Positions 7,242-15,877 of a DNA stretch of 64,000 bases are shown piece after piece; positions within the stretch are counted from its first letter, which is position 1; each line of letters begins with the position of its first letter. Under the pieces are notes generated by a model. It had not been told where the DNA came from. It saw only the letters and a program-made list of their open reading frames with translations, and searched no databases. The position numbers and the translations under genes were made by a program. This DNA comes from Vibrio orientalis CIP 102891 = ATCC 33934 (GTDB taxonomy: Bacteria > Pseudomonadota > Gammaproteobacteria > Enterobacterales > Vibrionaceae), in NCBI RefSeq assembly GCF_000176235.1, contig NZ_ACZV01000004.1, forward strand, positions 1,302,001-1,366,000, written 5' to 3'.

Positions 7242-9401
7242 ATGAACGTAATAAAAGGAATTTTTCCGCTATCTTCTATCGCGTTGGCCATTGCGGCAGC
7301 AAGCACACCAGCGATGACTCATGCTCAAGAATACACAACAACACAAGAGAAAATGGTGGTGGTGTCTAGCCGCACCCCTAAAGCGCTCAGCGACATTCCT
7401 GGCACCGTTTGGTACATAGATTCGGAACAGATCGAGCAAGAATATCGAGGTGGTAAAACACTTGGTGAAATTCTTGCCGCAACCATTCCCTCTTTAGATA
7501 TGAGTAGCGGCGGTCGAACCAATTACGGTCAAAACTTACGTGGCCGCAAAATGCTGGTAATGATTGATGGTGTGTCACTACAATCTTCACGCCAGATAAG
7601 CCGCCATTTAGACTCCATCGACCCATTTAACATCGAGCGCATCGAAGTACTTTCTGGAGCAACCTCGATCTATGGAGCAGGCGCATCAGGGGGTGTTATC
7701 AACATCATTACCAAGAAAGCGCAGGGTGACGAACTCGAGTTTGAATCTTATGTTGGCGGTTCGTCAGGTTTCAATTCCGGCGAAGATTTTGATTATAAGC
7801 TGGGCCAATCTATTGCGGGTGGCAATGAGAAAGTACAAGCGAGAGCGTCGGTAATCTATACCGAAACGCAAGGCTTCTTTGATGCCAATGGCGACATCGT
7901 TATTCCTGATATTTCACAGGGCTCACTGCAGTTTAACCAGACCATCGACTTCTTAACGACTGTCGGTGTAAATCTCTCTGACACTAAGAAGATCAACTTC
8001 TTAGCTCAATATTATGACAGCCAACAAGACTCTCCATATGGCCTATACATTGAAAACTATAAGTTTATCGATGTACGCAAAGGTTTCGAGTCAGATCGCG
8101 AGCATGGTACTGAGCGTATTATGCTCAGCGCATCGTATGTGGATGAAGCATTCTTAGGCCACCAGCTTCTTGCAGAAGCCGCCTACCGTAAGGAAGATCA
8201 AACCTATACTCCTTACTATCAGTCTTCAGGCCAGCAGATCACCGACGTGCTGTCTCTTAAAGCTGCGTTGGCGAAAAGCTATAACCGCTTCAATTTCGTT
8301 TATGGTATCGATGCTTATCAAGACTCATTGGAAAGTAATCAAGCCCTATACGATCCGACGATCGCCAACAGCTCAGGCGATTTGATCAATAAGACTTATG
8401 CTCAAGTAGGTCGTTATCCGGGTGTCGAAGTCGGCTCAGTCGCCGGGTTTATTCAAGCAGATTATGCCATTACTGATAACTGGACTGTCGAAGGGGGCTA
8501 TCGCTACCAGTACATGGTCAACAAGATCGATGACTTTGTCGGCTATACCCAGCAAAAGAACATTGCTAAAGGCAAAGGCAGCAGTGCAGATGCTGTTCCT
8601 GGGGGAGAAACCGACTACAGTGTTGGATTGTTTAACCTAGGTACCATTTACCACATCAACGGTAACTCTCAGGTGTGGGCGAACTTCTCGCAAGGCTTTG
8701 ATCTTGCCGACCCTGCTAAATACTACGGCCAAGGTGACTACACTCTAGTTGGCGAGCACTGGCAGCTCAACGACAGTATTAATGTCTCTGACTCTAAGCT
8801 ATCAGGGATCAAAACCAACAGCTTTGAGCTAGGTTACCGCTTAGATACAGGAGAGCTCAACTTACAGACCGCGGCTTATTACTCTCAATCCGATAAGAGT
8901 GTGAAGTACAACAAAACCACGCTATTGATTGAAGACGTTGAGGACAAAAAACGAGTTTACGGCCTAGAAGCCCTTGCTTCTTACTGGGTTCATGACAACG
9001 TACAGCTCGGTGCCTCTGGTCATTACGTGATTTCTGAACTCGATGGTGACAATGGTTGGGAAGATCTATCAGCGGGCGAAGCAAGTACTTCAAAAGCTAG
9101 TGCTTGGGCAGGTTGGTACGATGCCAATTTAGCGCTAAAACTACAAAGCCAAACCATGTTTGATTATGAAGATGAAGCTGACAACAAGCTTGATGGTTAC
9201 ACAGTCTTTGACCTAGTGGGTAGCTATCAGCTTCCTGTCGGTAGCCTAGGTTTCGGAATTCAGAATCTATTCAACGAAGACTACACCACGATTTGGGGTC
9301 AGCGTGCACAAATTCTTTACTCAAGCCATTATGCGCCTGAAGCGTATGACTACAAAGGCCGTGGCCGCACCTATACACTAAACTATCAAGTTAAGTTTTA
9401 A
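7242..9401 (+). CDS. iutA: TonB-dependent ferric aerobactin receptor IutA
   Basis: This outer-membrane receptor imports ferric aerobactin with TonB energy. The protein is 719 residues, close to E. coli IutA. A signal peptide (about residues 1-28, ending THA) is followed by a TonB-box-like region (EKMVVVSSR), a plug domain with RTNYGQNLRGR, IDPFNIERIEV and GASGGVINIITKK, and a 22-strand barrel. Strongly IutA-like stretches include KIDDFVGYTQQ, INVSDSKLSG and the C-terminal YDYKGRGRTYTLNYQVKF. The ATG at 7242 is chosen because the signal peptide begins there; a GTG at 7161 would add 27 non-signal residues. No aerobactin synthesis genes (iucABCD) are nearby, so it may take up aerobactin made by others. 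Confidence 0.93.
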   Translation: MNVIKGIFPLSSIALAIAAASTPAMTHAQEYTTTQEKMVVVSSRTPKALSDIPGTVWYIDSEQIEQEYRGGKTLGEILAATIPSLDMSSGGRTNYGQNLRGRKMLVMIDGVSLQSSRQISRHLDSIDPFNIERIEVLSGATSIYGAGASGGVINIITKKAQGDELEFESYVGGSSGFNSGEDFDYKLGQSIAGGNEKVQARASVIYTETQGFFDANGDIVIPDISQGSLQFNQTIDFLTTVGVNLSDTKKINFLAQYYDSQQDSPYGLYIENYKFIDVRKGFESDREHGTERIMLSASYVDEAFLGHQLLAEAAYRKEDQTYTPYYQSSGQQITDVLSLKAALAKSYNRFNFVYGIDAYQDSLESNQALYDPTIANSSGDLINKTYAQVGRYPGVEVGSVAGFIQADYAITDNWTVEGGYRYQYMVNKIDDFVGYTQQKNIAKGKGSSADAVPGGETDYSVGLFNLGTIYHINGNSQVWANFSQGFDLADPAKYYGQGDYTLVGEHWQLNDSINVSDSKLSGIKTNSFELGYRLDTGELNLQTAAYYSQSDKSVKYNKTTLLIEDVEDKKRVYGLEALASYWVHDNVQLGASGHYVISELDGDNGWEDLSAGEASTSKASAWAGWYDANLALKLQSQTMFDYEDEADNKLDGYTVFDLVGSYQLPVGSLGFGIQNLFNEDYTTIWGQRAQILYSSHYAPEAYDYKGRGRTYTLNYQVKF

Positions 9402-9415
9402 ACTGAACAGCGAAT

Positions 9416-9445
9416 AAAAAGCCGCCCGTCGTTGGGCGGCTTTTC
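9416..9445. terminator. Bidirectional terminator between iutA and ctlX
   Basis: AAAAGCCGCCC and GGGCGGCTTTT form a perfect 11-bp stem with a six-base loop. It is flanked by A and T runs and placed between two converging genes. Confidence 0.85.
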
Positions 9446-9458
9446 TATAATCACTTTG

Positions 9459-10436
9459 CTATAGCTGTTTCTTACGGCTTGGCAAAAATACCTCACCCAA
9501 CATACAACGAACGCTGCCACCACCAATGTTTTCAATCGTCTTCACATTGAATGGCAGTAATTTACCGTGGCTTGCAAGCTGTGCACGTTGCGCTGGAGAG
9601 AACGCATCATAAGCAGATTGCGACATCGCGATAACCTTCTCACCATTGATGGTTTCAAGTTGGAGGATATTGCCACAGAAGTTATTCATCTGCTCAAGTG
9701 AAATTGAAATCACCTGCTTATCTTTTGCCAAAGATTTGATCACAAAACGTCGCTCAAATTCAGGGATCACTTCATCACAAATAACGCAGAAGCTTTCCCC
9801 AATCGCCATCATCACATTGGTATGGTAGATCGGCTTGCCTGAAGGAAGTGCTGTTTGAAATGAGACCACTCGATCGTAACCAATACGCTTTGAGTAATCT
9901 TCCAATACTTCGCGATCACAACGCTGTGATAAGGCGGCATAGACAGTTTTATTTACGTGATCTTTAACCATCACGCCGGTACTTTCTAAATGCGCATCTT
10001 GCTGGAGGTAGTCCGTCAAAGAATCTTGAAGGGTAATCGTACGGCCGGCTTGTTGCAGCGCTTCAGCCAATGCATCTACTTTGACTTCATGCTGGCGGTT
10101 TTTACATGCCATTGGAAAGGTAAATAGCTCACCTTTAGCAGTCGTACTAAACCAGTTATTTGGGAAAACTGCATCCGGTGTTTCAACTTCTCCGAGCGGG
10201 TAATCAAACTCAACCACTTGGACGCCCGCTTGGCGCAACGAAATGACCATCGCGTTGAATTCTTGCATGGCAGCTAGACGAACTTGGCTCGTCGACTCAG
10301 TCACTTGGTGCTGAAATTCATTGTCTTGTGCAGTTTCTGCGTTAAACGCAAACTCTTTAGGCGGCACCATCACCACACAGTTAGCGTTTTGTACTGTTGA
10401 TTGTTTTTTTTGTAGTAGGGATTGCTGTTTCAACAT
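9459..10436 (-). CDS. ctlX: CtlX-like guanidine-modifying hydrolase
   Basis: This 325-residue protein belongs to the amidinotransferase/arginine-deiminase superfamily and resembles proteins named citrulline utilization hydrolase CtlX. It carries the conserved PDAVFPNNWF substrate loop, the catalytic His context IYHTNVMMAIG and the nucleophilic Cys near the C-terminus in GGGSVRCMLGEVFLP. The substrate is likely citrulline, arginine or a related guanidino or ureido amino acid; this is family-level inference. The frame extends to a GTG at 10460, but the internal ATG at 10436 gives the usual family length. It converges on iutA and stands alone. Two other guanidine-linked enzymes, SpeA and AguA, occur further along the window. 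Confidence 0.8.
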   Translation of the reverse strand: MLKQQSLLQKKQSTVQNANCVVMVPPKEFAFNAETAQDNEFQHQVTESTSQVRLAAMQEFNAMVISLRQAGVQVVEFDYPLGEVETPDAVFPNNWFSTTAKGELFTFPMACKNRQHEVKVDALAEALQQAGRTITLQDSLTDYLQQDAHLESTGVMVKDHVNKTVYAALSQRCDREVLEDYSKRIGYDRVVSFQTALPSGKPIYHTNVMMAIGESFCVICDEVIPEFERRFVIKSLAKDKQVISISLEQMNNFCGNILQLETINGEKVIAMSQSAYDAFSPAQRAQLASHGKLLPFNVKTIENIGGGSVRCMLGEVFLPSRKKQL

Positions 10437-10747
10437 TAGGACAAACTCAATTAATCTCACTCATTACGGCTAATTGTAGACATAATGTTAAAATAAGATT
10501 TACTGAAATAACCTATGCAAAGGCTGTCAATCCAGTTAAATAGCATGAGAGAATCTAAATTTGCAGCAATTTTTATTGCCACGATGACTTTTAATCAAAT
10601 CGTGCTGAATATTATGCATCGAAAGGAGTAATAAACTGGTTACATTTCACACATTAACGTTATACCATTGGTTTTCCTTCCTATTTATGGACGAACACCT
10701 ACGCCGTGTGGCGTAACACCTGTCTTTTGTGTGTTTAGGAATTTACT
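10437..10747. other. Intergenic promoter region between ctlX and the ABC exporter
   Basis: This 311-base stretch separates two divergent genes and should hold both promoters. It contains no supportable gene. A small hairpin (TACGCC, loop GTGT, GGCGTA at 10700-10715) lies in the presumed leader of the ABC gene, 32 bases before its ATG. Confidence 0.5.
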
Positions 10748-12604
10748 ATGTTTAAGAAATTTGAAGGCTTTACCAAGCCTTTCCCCGAGCAAGAGCCTAG
10801 CCAGCCGCCATCGGGCATTTTTGCTTTTTGTCGCCACTATACGCGGGGATTTGAAGTTCCACTGATCATCATGTCTATTATGTCGACGATTGTCGCCATT
10901 GTAGAGGTATCTCTGTTCGGTGCGATGGGTAACCTCGTCGACTGGCTATCAACCAGTAATCCGGAAACCTTTTGGCAACAGAATCAAAGCGAGCTCCTAT
11001 TTTACGGTACTCTTTTACTCGTTGTGATGCCGATATTGGTGATCGGCTACTCTTTGTTGATCCACCAAACGCTGCTTGGCAACTACCCAATGTCTATTCG
11101 TTGGCTAGCACACCGTTACTTACTAAAACAAAGTCTCAACTTTTACCAAGATGACTTTGCCGGTCGAGTGGCAACTAAAGTGATGCAAACCTCGCTGGCA
11201 GTACGTGAAACCGTGATGAAAAGCATGGATGTTTTTGTCTATGTCTCAGTTTACTTTACTTCAATGGTTGTCCTGTTAGCTCAAGCAGACTGGCGTCTAA
11301 TGATCCCAATGGTGATATGGCTGTGCTGTTATATCGCTATCCAGATTTACTTTGTGCCTAAACTAAAGAGCGTCGCGTCAGAACAAGCAGACGCTCGTTC
11401 AACCATGACGGGACGCATCGTCGATAGTTACACCAACATCGCCACAGTGAAGCTGTTCTCGCACAGTAAGCGCGAAACCGAGTACGCAGAAAAAGGCATG
11501 AACGGTTTCTTAGACACCGTCTATCGCCAAATGCGTCTGGTCACTGGTTTTGATGTCGCGGTTGAAATCACTAACTACATTCTTGTGTTCTCAATTGGTG
11601 CTCTGTCTATTTTCTTATGGATGGATGGTTCGATCAGTATTGGCGCGATTGCCATTGCTATCGCTTTAGCCCTGCGTATCAACGGTATGTCGATGTGGAT
11701 CATGTGGGAAGTCGGTGCTCTGTTTGAAAACATGGGTACGGTAGTAGACGGGATGAAAACCCTAGCGAAACCCATCGACATACAAGACAAGCCGAACGCT
11801 AAGCCAATCGTGGTAGACCAGGGTGGCATTGAGTTTGATGATGTCAGCTTCCACTATGGTGATAAATCGAAAGGGGTGATCAGTAACCTTAACCTCAATA
11901 TCAAACCAGGCGAGAAAGTGGGATTAGTGGGGCGCTCAGGTGCAGGTAAGTCGACGCTGGTAAACTTATTGCTACGCTTCCATGATGTTGAGAGCGGTAA
12001 CATAAAGATCGATGGCCAAGTTATCTCGGATGTCACGCAAGACTCACTGCGCAGCAAGATTGGCATGGTGACGCAAGATACCTCATTGCTGCACCGCTCG
12101 ATCCGCGACAACATCTTATATGGTAATCCTGATGCCTCTGAAGAAGATTTATTGCGTGCAACCAAACAAGCCCATGCACATGAGTTTATAGAAACGCTGA
12201 ATGACCCATTTGGCAACGTTGGTTATGACGCTCAAGTCGGGGAGCGAGGCGTTAAACTCTCAGGAGGTCAGCGTCAGCGTATTGCGATTTCACGCGTACT
12301 ACTTAAAGACGCACCGCTACTGATCCTTGATGAAGCCACTTCCGCGCTCGATTCAGAAGTCGAAGCAGCGATTCAAGAAAGCTTAAACGAGCTAATGCAA
12401 GGCAAGACGGTGATAGCGATTGCTCACCGACTTTCGACAATTGCGGCGATGGATCGCTTGATCGTACTTGATAAAGGTGAAGTGGTTGAACAGGGCACTC
12501 ACCACGAGCTCGTTCAAAGCGGCGGTATATACGCTCAACTATGGGCGCACCAGACTGGAGGCTTCATCGGCGAAGACCAAACCGAACAAAAACAAAGCGC
12601 TTAA
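10748..12604 (+). CDS. ABC exporter, fused membrane and ATPase domains
   Basis: This 618-residue half-transporter is of the MsbA/LmrA type and would act as a dimer in the inner membrane. An ABC transmembrane domain with about six helices spans residues 35-335. The ATPase domain follows with Walker A GRSGAGKST (about 396), signature LSGGQRQR (about 504) and Walker B LLILDEAT (about 523). The substrate cannot be told from sequence; lipids, peptides or drugs are all possible. The ATG at 10748 has an AGGA Shine-Dalgarno about 9 bases upstream. It is monocistronic, with a terminator after it. Confidence 0.88.
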   Translation: MFKKFEGFTKPFPEQEPSQPPSGIFAFCRHYTRGFEVPLIIMSIMSTIVAIVEVSLFGAMGNLVDWLSTSNPETFWQQNQSELLFYGTLLLVVMPILVIGYSLLIHQTLLGNYPMSIRWLAHRYLLKQSLNFYQDDFAGRVATKVMQTSLAVRETVMKSMDVFVYVSVYFTSMVVLLAQADWRLMIPMVIWLCCYIAIQIYFVPKLKSVASEQADARSTMTGRIVDSYTNIATVKLFSHSKRETEYAEKGMNGFLDTVYRQMRLVTGFDVAVEITNYILVFSIGALSIFLWMDGSISIGAIAIAIALALRINGMSMWIMWEVGALFENMGTVVDGMKTLAKPIDIQDKPNAKPIVVDQGGIEFDDVSFHYGDKSKGVISNLNLNIKPGEKVGLVGRSGAGKSTLVNLLLRFHDVESGNIKIDGQVISDVTQDSLRSKIGMVTQDTSLLHRSIRDNILYGNPDASEEDLLRATKQAHAHEFIETLNDPFGNVGYDAQVGERGVKLSGGQRQRIAISRVLLKDAPLLILDEATSALDSEVEAAIQESLNELMQGKTVIAIAHRLSTIAAMDRLIVLDKGEVVEQGTHHELVQSGGIYAQLWAHQTGGFIGEDQTEQKQSA

Positions 12605-12617
12605 ATGCTCAGTTTAT

Positions 12618-12655
12618 AAAATCGCTAGGGAGATTAGCCCTTCACTAGCGATTTT
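12618..12655 (+). terminator. Terminator of the ABC exporter gene
   Basis: AAAATCGCTAG and CTAGCGATTTT form a perfect 11-bp stem around a 16-base loop, starting 13 bases after the stop codon. The T run is short. Confidence 0.6.
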
Positions 12656-12881
12656 AGCTAACGGAAACACAAAATATATCTTTACATCACACTGTAATCA
12701 GGTAATATTTAGATCGCTCTGCAAGACAGGGTTATTTGTGAAACTGCAAGTAAAAGTAAATCCTTAGAATTCTGCGTTACCGTTGTTATCCTCAGTGTTT
12801 CCCTTAGCTTCATTGTTTACACATTAAATAGTTCGATTTTTCAGCGCACTACAATTTAATTTTTTATATAAGGGACACATT
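12656..12881 (+). promoter_or_regulatory. Promoter and probable long leader of the cold-shock gene
   Basis: No gene is visible in these 226 bases. CspA-type mRNAs usually carry a long structured 5' leader that acts as a thermosensor, and this space is large enough for one. I have not identified a cold-box motif, so the call rests on gene type and spacing. Confidence 0.35.
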
Positions 12882-13094
12882 ATGTCTAACAAAACTACTG
12901 GTATCGTAAAATGGTTTAACGAAGAGAAAGGCTTCGGTTTCATCACTCCAGAAAACGGCGGTGCTGACGTATTCGTTCACTTCCGTGCTATCACTTCAGA
13001 CGGTTTCAAAACTCTGAAAGAAGGCCAACAGGTTTCTTTCGAAGTTGAACAAGGCCAAAAAGGCCCACAAGCTGCTAACGTAGTACCAGCTTAA
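12882..13094 (+). CDS. CspA-family cold-shock protein
   Basis: This 70-residue single cold-shock domain binds single-stranded RNA or DNA and melts RNA structure. The RNP1 motif (KGFGFITP, about residues 16-23) and the RNP2 motif (VFVHF, about residues 30-34) are intact, and the start [11 protein letters not shown] is typical. A good Shine-Dalgarno (AGGGA) lies 8 bases before the ATG. Which vibrio Csp paralogue it is cannot be settled here. Confidence 0.95.
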   Translation: MSNKTTGIVKWFNEEKGFGFITPENGGADVFVHFRAITSDGFKTLKEGQQVSFEVEQGQKGPQAANVVPA

Positions 13095-13127
13095 TTTTAA
13101 TTGACCTAGTCAATTACTAAGATTTTG

Positions 13128-13155
13128 AAAACCAGCCCTAGTGGCTGGTTTTTTT
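13128..13155 (+). terminator. Terminator of the cold-shock gene
   Basis: AAAACCAGCC and GGCTGGTTTT form a strong stem with a five-base loop (CTAGT), followed by a run of T. Confidence 0.85.
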
Positions 13156-13195
13156 ATGCCTGCCATTAAATAGCTCAACCTGTGTTCCCCTAACA

Positions 13196-13221
13196 AGAAA
13201 AAGCCCTACCGAAGTAGAGCT
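13196..13221 (-). terminator. UUCG-loop terminator ending the secreted-protein operon
   Basis: Read on the minus strand, AGCTCTAC-TTCG-GTAGGGCT forms an 8-bp stem with one G-U pair and a UUCG tetraloop, followed by TTTTTCTT. It lies about 50 bases beyond the stop of the M64 protease gene. Confidence 0.8.
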
Positions 13222-13273
13222 CCTTTCAAACAACCGATTGAAAAATGCACTTTATGCAGAATTGCTTAGTGTT

Positions 13274-15712
13274 CTATTCACATTGATTATGCTGGCTGCT
13301 ATTCACTTTACGCCAAACGCCCCACTGACCATCAGAACCTGGCTCGTTACCTTGTGTCCACCACTGGTTGTCCCACTCAGCCCCTTGCCACGTCACTCGT
13401 TGACACGGAGAAGAGTAAGTTTTACCCGCTTGCCATAGCGGAGATTGAGTCACCTCTGGAATTGGTGACTGCACGACTGAAACTTCTGCATTATCGGAAA
13501 GCTCACCATCACTAATTGTAAGAGAGAATCGATACGTCGTTTTAGCGTCAGTGTCAGCTAAACGAACGACCGTATTCGCTTCAGTTGGTGTCTCTAGTAC
13601 CGCTAACGGGAATGTCGGCGCAATCTGTTGCCATTGGTAAACTAAGCTATCACCATCAGGGTCCGTTGATTTATCACCGCTTAACAATAAAGAGCCGGCG
13701 CCTTCCAATGTGTTTTTGTCGGTTGTTACAATCGCATTTGGCGCTTGGTTTGTCTCTGTCGGCTCCTGAATTAGGATCTGTTTTTCTTGTGTCGAGGCAT
13801 CAAACGACCCCGAAACTACTGGCGAAGACCACTGTTCTGCACTGTTACTAAAGTACAAGCGGTAATCTTTAATTGTGCCGTTAACATTTCCATCCTGTCG
13901 TGGAAGGTAGTTAATCTGCGACAATTCAACACGACCACCTAAATCAATCACCATTTCATGAGGTGGATTCGCTAATGGAGATTCACTCCAACGACTATGC
14001 CAAAACGTTTTTGGATCACCATCAATCGCTTGAACAGCATAACGGGGATAGCGAGTCTCTTCACTTGACACCGACACTATGGACAACTGTTCTGTTGGCA
14101 CATAAGCCCCTTGACTATCCACAAAGCTCAACTCTGCAGCAGATGCAAAGCTTTGATCTTTGATCTCTGAATCAGCGACGAGTCGGACATAACGGAAACC
14201 TTCACCTGTCTCATCAGGGGTCTGGTCCGCAACATTCAGTTGCCATTGGCGCTCATTGACCAATCGACCGCTAGGATCAGACTTCACTTGACTCGTCGTA
14301 TCCTTTACAACTGCTTTTAATGTATGGCTGCCTGACTCCAGTTGTTCAGCATCGAGTGTTAACTGCATATTCTGACCAGAATCCACCACCTTGCCATCTA
14401 GCAGCCACGTAATATTCAAGCGATTAATCGGGATTGGCGTTGTCACTGAGAAAGATTGAATACCTTGCATATCAATACTCTGTTCAATTGGACTTACTGA
14501 GGCTAATGGCTTGATAGTCTCGTATATCTTCAAGATCAGCGCTTCGGTATTAACTGCATCAAACTCTCGGCTTGAACCTAGCGAACGCATTAATGAGTTT
14601 TTTGTCGGACGATATTTGCCTTCAGCGCAATACTGTGCACCTTCAAATATTCCAACTTCAGGATCATGTTCCATCCAGTGTGACCATTTGACATCGCTCG
14701 ATTTCATAGTGACATTCTTGGCACTTGGTTCACGGTTTAAGTTACAGGTCCCATAGCTGTATTCATCGGCCAATTTGCCATACGTATGCCCAACCTCATG
14801 CAAAGCTAAACCAACTGCACTAAGACTGGTGGTCATTGTTGCTATGTTTTGATAACCCGCACCACCGTACTTATCGGTATTTGAGACGACTAAATAGATT
14901 TCATCGGCATCACTTGGAAGTACCGACTTAGCTTCATCAATCGATTGATAACGATCTTTTAGCAAAAGTAAGCGATCTGAAGCACTACGGAAATAGCTCT
15001 TAAAAGCACTGCCCTCTAACGGACTCCCGTTCTCTGCTACACCGGACAGTTGACTTGGTTTTTCAATTAACCACACATTAAAATAGTCGCGATAGTCGCG
15101 ATAAGGTGTTTTTGAAAAAAAACCGTCCATCACTGAAGCCGCATCTTGGCGAAATTTTTCTTTTTCATCAGCTCGATAACCATCGCCCAATAAAACCACG
15201 TCGATTTTGTCTTGAGCAGAGCCATTATCAATAAGTTTATAGGCTGAAGTCATTGCACTGCGCACCATTGGCGAAGACATCGCTTTATGACCACTCAACA
15301 AAAGCTCCACTACACTTCCATTCTCATTTAAGGTATAAGCTCGAATTGACTCACCCTGATTTAAAATAGCCTGTTGAGCAGCACTTAATGTGATAAATCC
15401 GCGTTCAAACCACTGTGCTTGAGATGAGATAAACTCGCCTGTCTGTTCATCGAATTCTTCAAATTGGGTATACAGAGGGTTCTCAAGTTCAATAAGGCCA
15501 ATACGCTCATACGTTGCCCCTATCACTTCAATAACGATTTGTTGAGATGTTTCTAATCCTAGCTCTAACGCAGTGTACGACACAGAAGAAACGTTTTCTG
15601 ACACCGTCACTTGCAGTTCGTGTGGAACTTCTGTGTTAGAGAAAGCACTCGTTGACACCAAGCCTGAAAGCGAGATCGCCATGGCCAGTGTTTTAAGCCT
15701 ATGCTTCATCAT
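13274..15712 (-). CDS. Secreted M64-family zinc metalloprotease with chitin-binding domain
   Basis: This exported 812-residue protein has a signal peptide (about residues 1-25). An M64 N-terminal domain comes next, then the peptidase domain with zinc motif HEVGHTYGKLADEY (about 302-315), which fits the M64 pattern HExxHxxGxxxxE. After it lie an Ig-like region, an F5/8 C-type or discoidin-like sugar-binding region (about 510-650), a PKD-like domain (about 660-755) and a C-terminal CBM5/12 chitin-binding module (about 765-808; YSSPCQRVTWQGAEW, QWWTQGNEP). M64 includes the IgA protease of Clostridium ramosum; the natural target here is unknown. It is the last gene of a five-gene set. The first of two adjacent ATGs is chosen because AAAGGATT lies just upstream. 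Confidence 0.85.
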   Translation of the reverse strand: MMKHRLKTLAMAISLSGLVSTSAFSNTEVPHELQVTVSENVSSVSYTALELGLETSQQIVIEVIGATYERIGLIELENPLYTQFEEFDEQTGEFISSQAQWFERGFITLSAAQQAILNQGESIRAYTLNENGSVVELLLSGHKAMSSPMVRSAMTSAYKLIDNGSAQDKIDVVLLGDGYRADEKEKFRQDAASVMDGFFSKTPYRDYRDYFNVWLIEKPSQLSGVAENGSPLEGSAFKSYFRSASDRLLLLKDRYQSIDEAKSVLPSDADEIYLVVSNTDKYGGAGYQNIATMTTSLSAVGLALHEVGHTYGKLADEYSYGTCNLNREPSAKNVTMKSSDVKWSHWMEHDPEVGIFEGAQYCAEGKYRPTKNSLMRSLGSSREFDAVNTEALILKIYETIKPLASVSPIEQSIDMQGIQSFSVTTPIPINRLNITWLLDGKVVDSGQNMQLTLDAEQLESGSHTLKAVVKDTTSQVKSDPSGRLVNERQWQLNVADQTPDETGEGFRYVRLVADSEIKDQSFASAAELSFVDSQGAYVPTEQLSIVSVSSEETRYPRYAVQAIDGDPKTFWHSRWSESPLANPPHEMVIDLGGRVELSQINYLPRQDGNVNGTIKDYRLYFSNSAEQWSSPVVSGSFDASTQEKQILIQEPTETNQAPNAIVTTDKNTLEGAGSLLLSGDKSTDPDGDSLVYQWQQIAPTFPLAVLETPTEANTVVRLADTDAKTTYRFSLTISDGELSDNAEVSVVQSPIPEVTQSPLWQAGKTYSSPCQRVTWQGAEWDNQWWTQGNEPGSDGQWGVWRKVNSSQHNQCE

Positions 15713-15822
15713 AATTTAATCCTTTCGATTTCAATTTTTCTTCCATCCAACTCAAATGAACGACGCGCCGCCAACCATCCTATTCATACTGAGGCGACGC
15801 TCTCATTCGAGCGATGCGATTA

Positions 15823-15850
15823 TGTCGGGAGAAACGCTCTTCTCCCGACA
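15823..15850 (-). other. Intergenic hairpin between the M66 and M64 genes
   Basis: TGTCGGGAGAA and TTCTCCCGACA form a perfect 11-bp stem with a six-base loop and no T run after it on the minus strand. It is more likely an RNA-stability or partial-termination element than a full terminator. A hairpin with the same GGGAGA/TCTCCC core occurs at 19457-19478. Confidence 0.55.
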
Positions 15851-15877
15851 GCACAACTACCAAGATTTACTCAGTAA

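Noticed and set aside
11854..12216. 120-codon antisense frame within the ABC exporter gene
   Set aside because: It is the mirror of a conserved ATPase domain and shows no features of its own.
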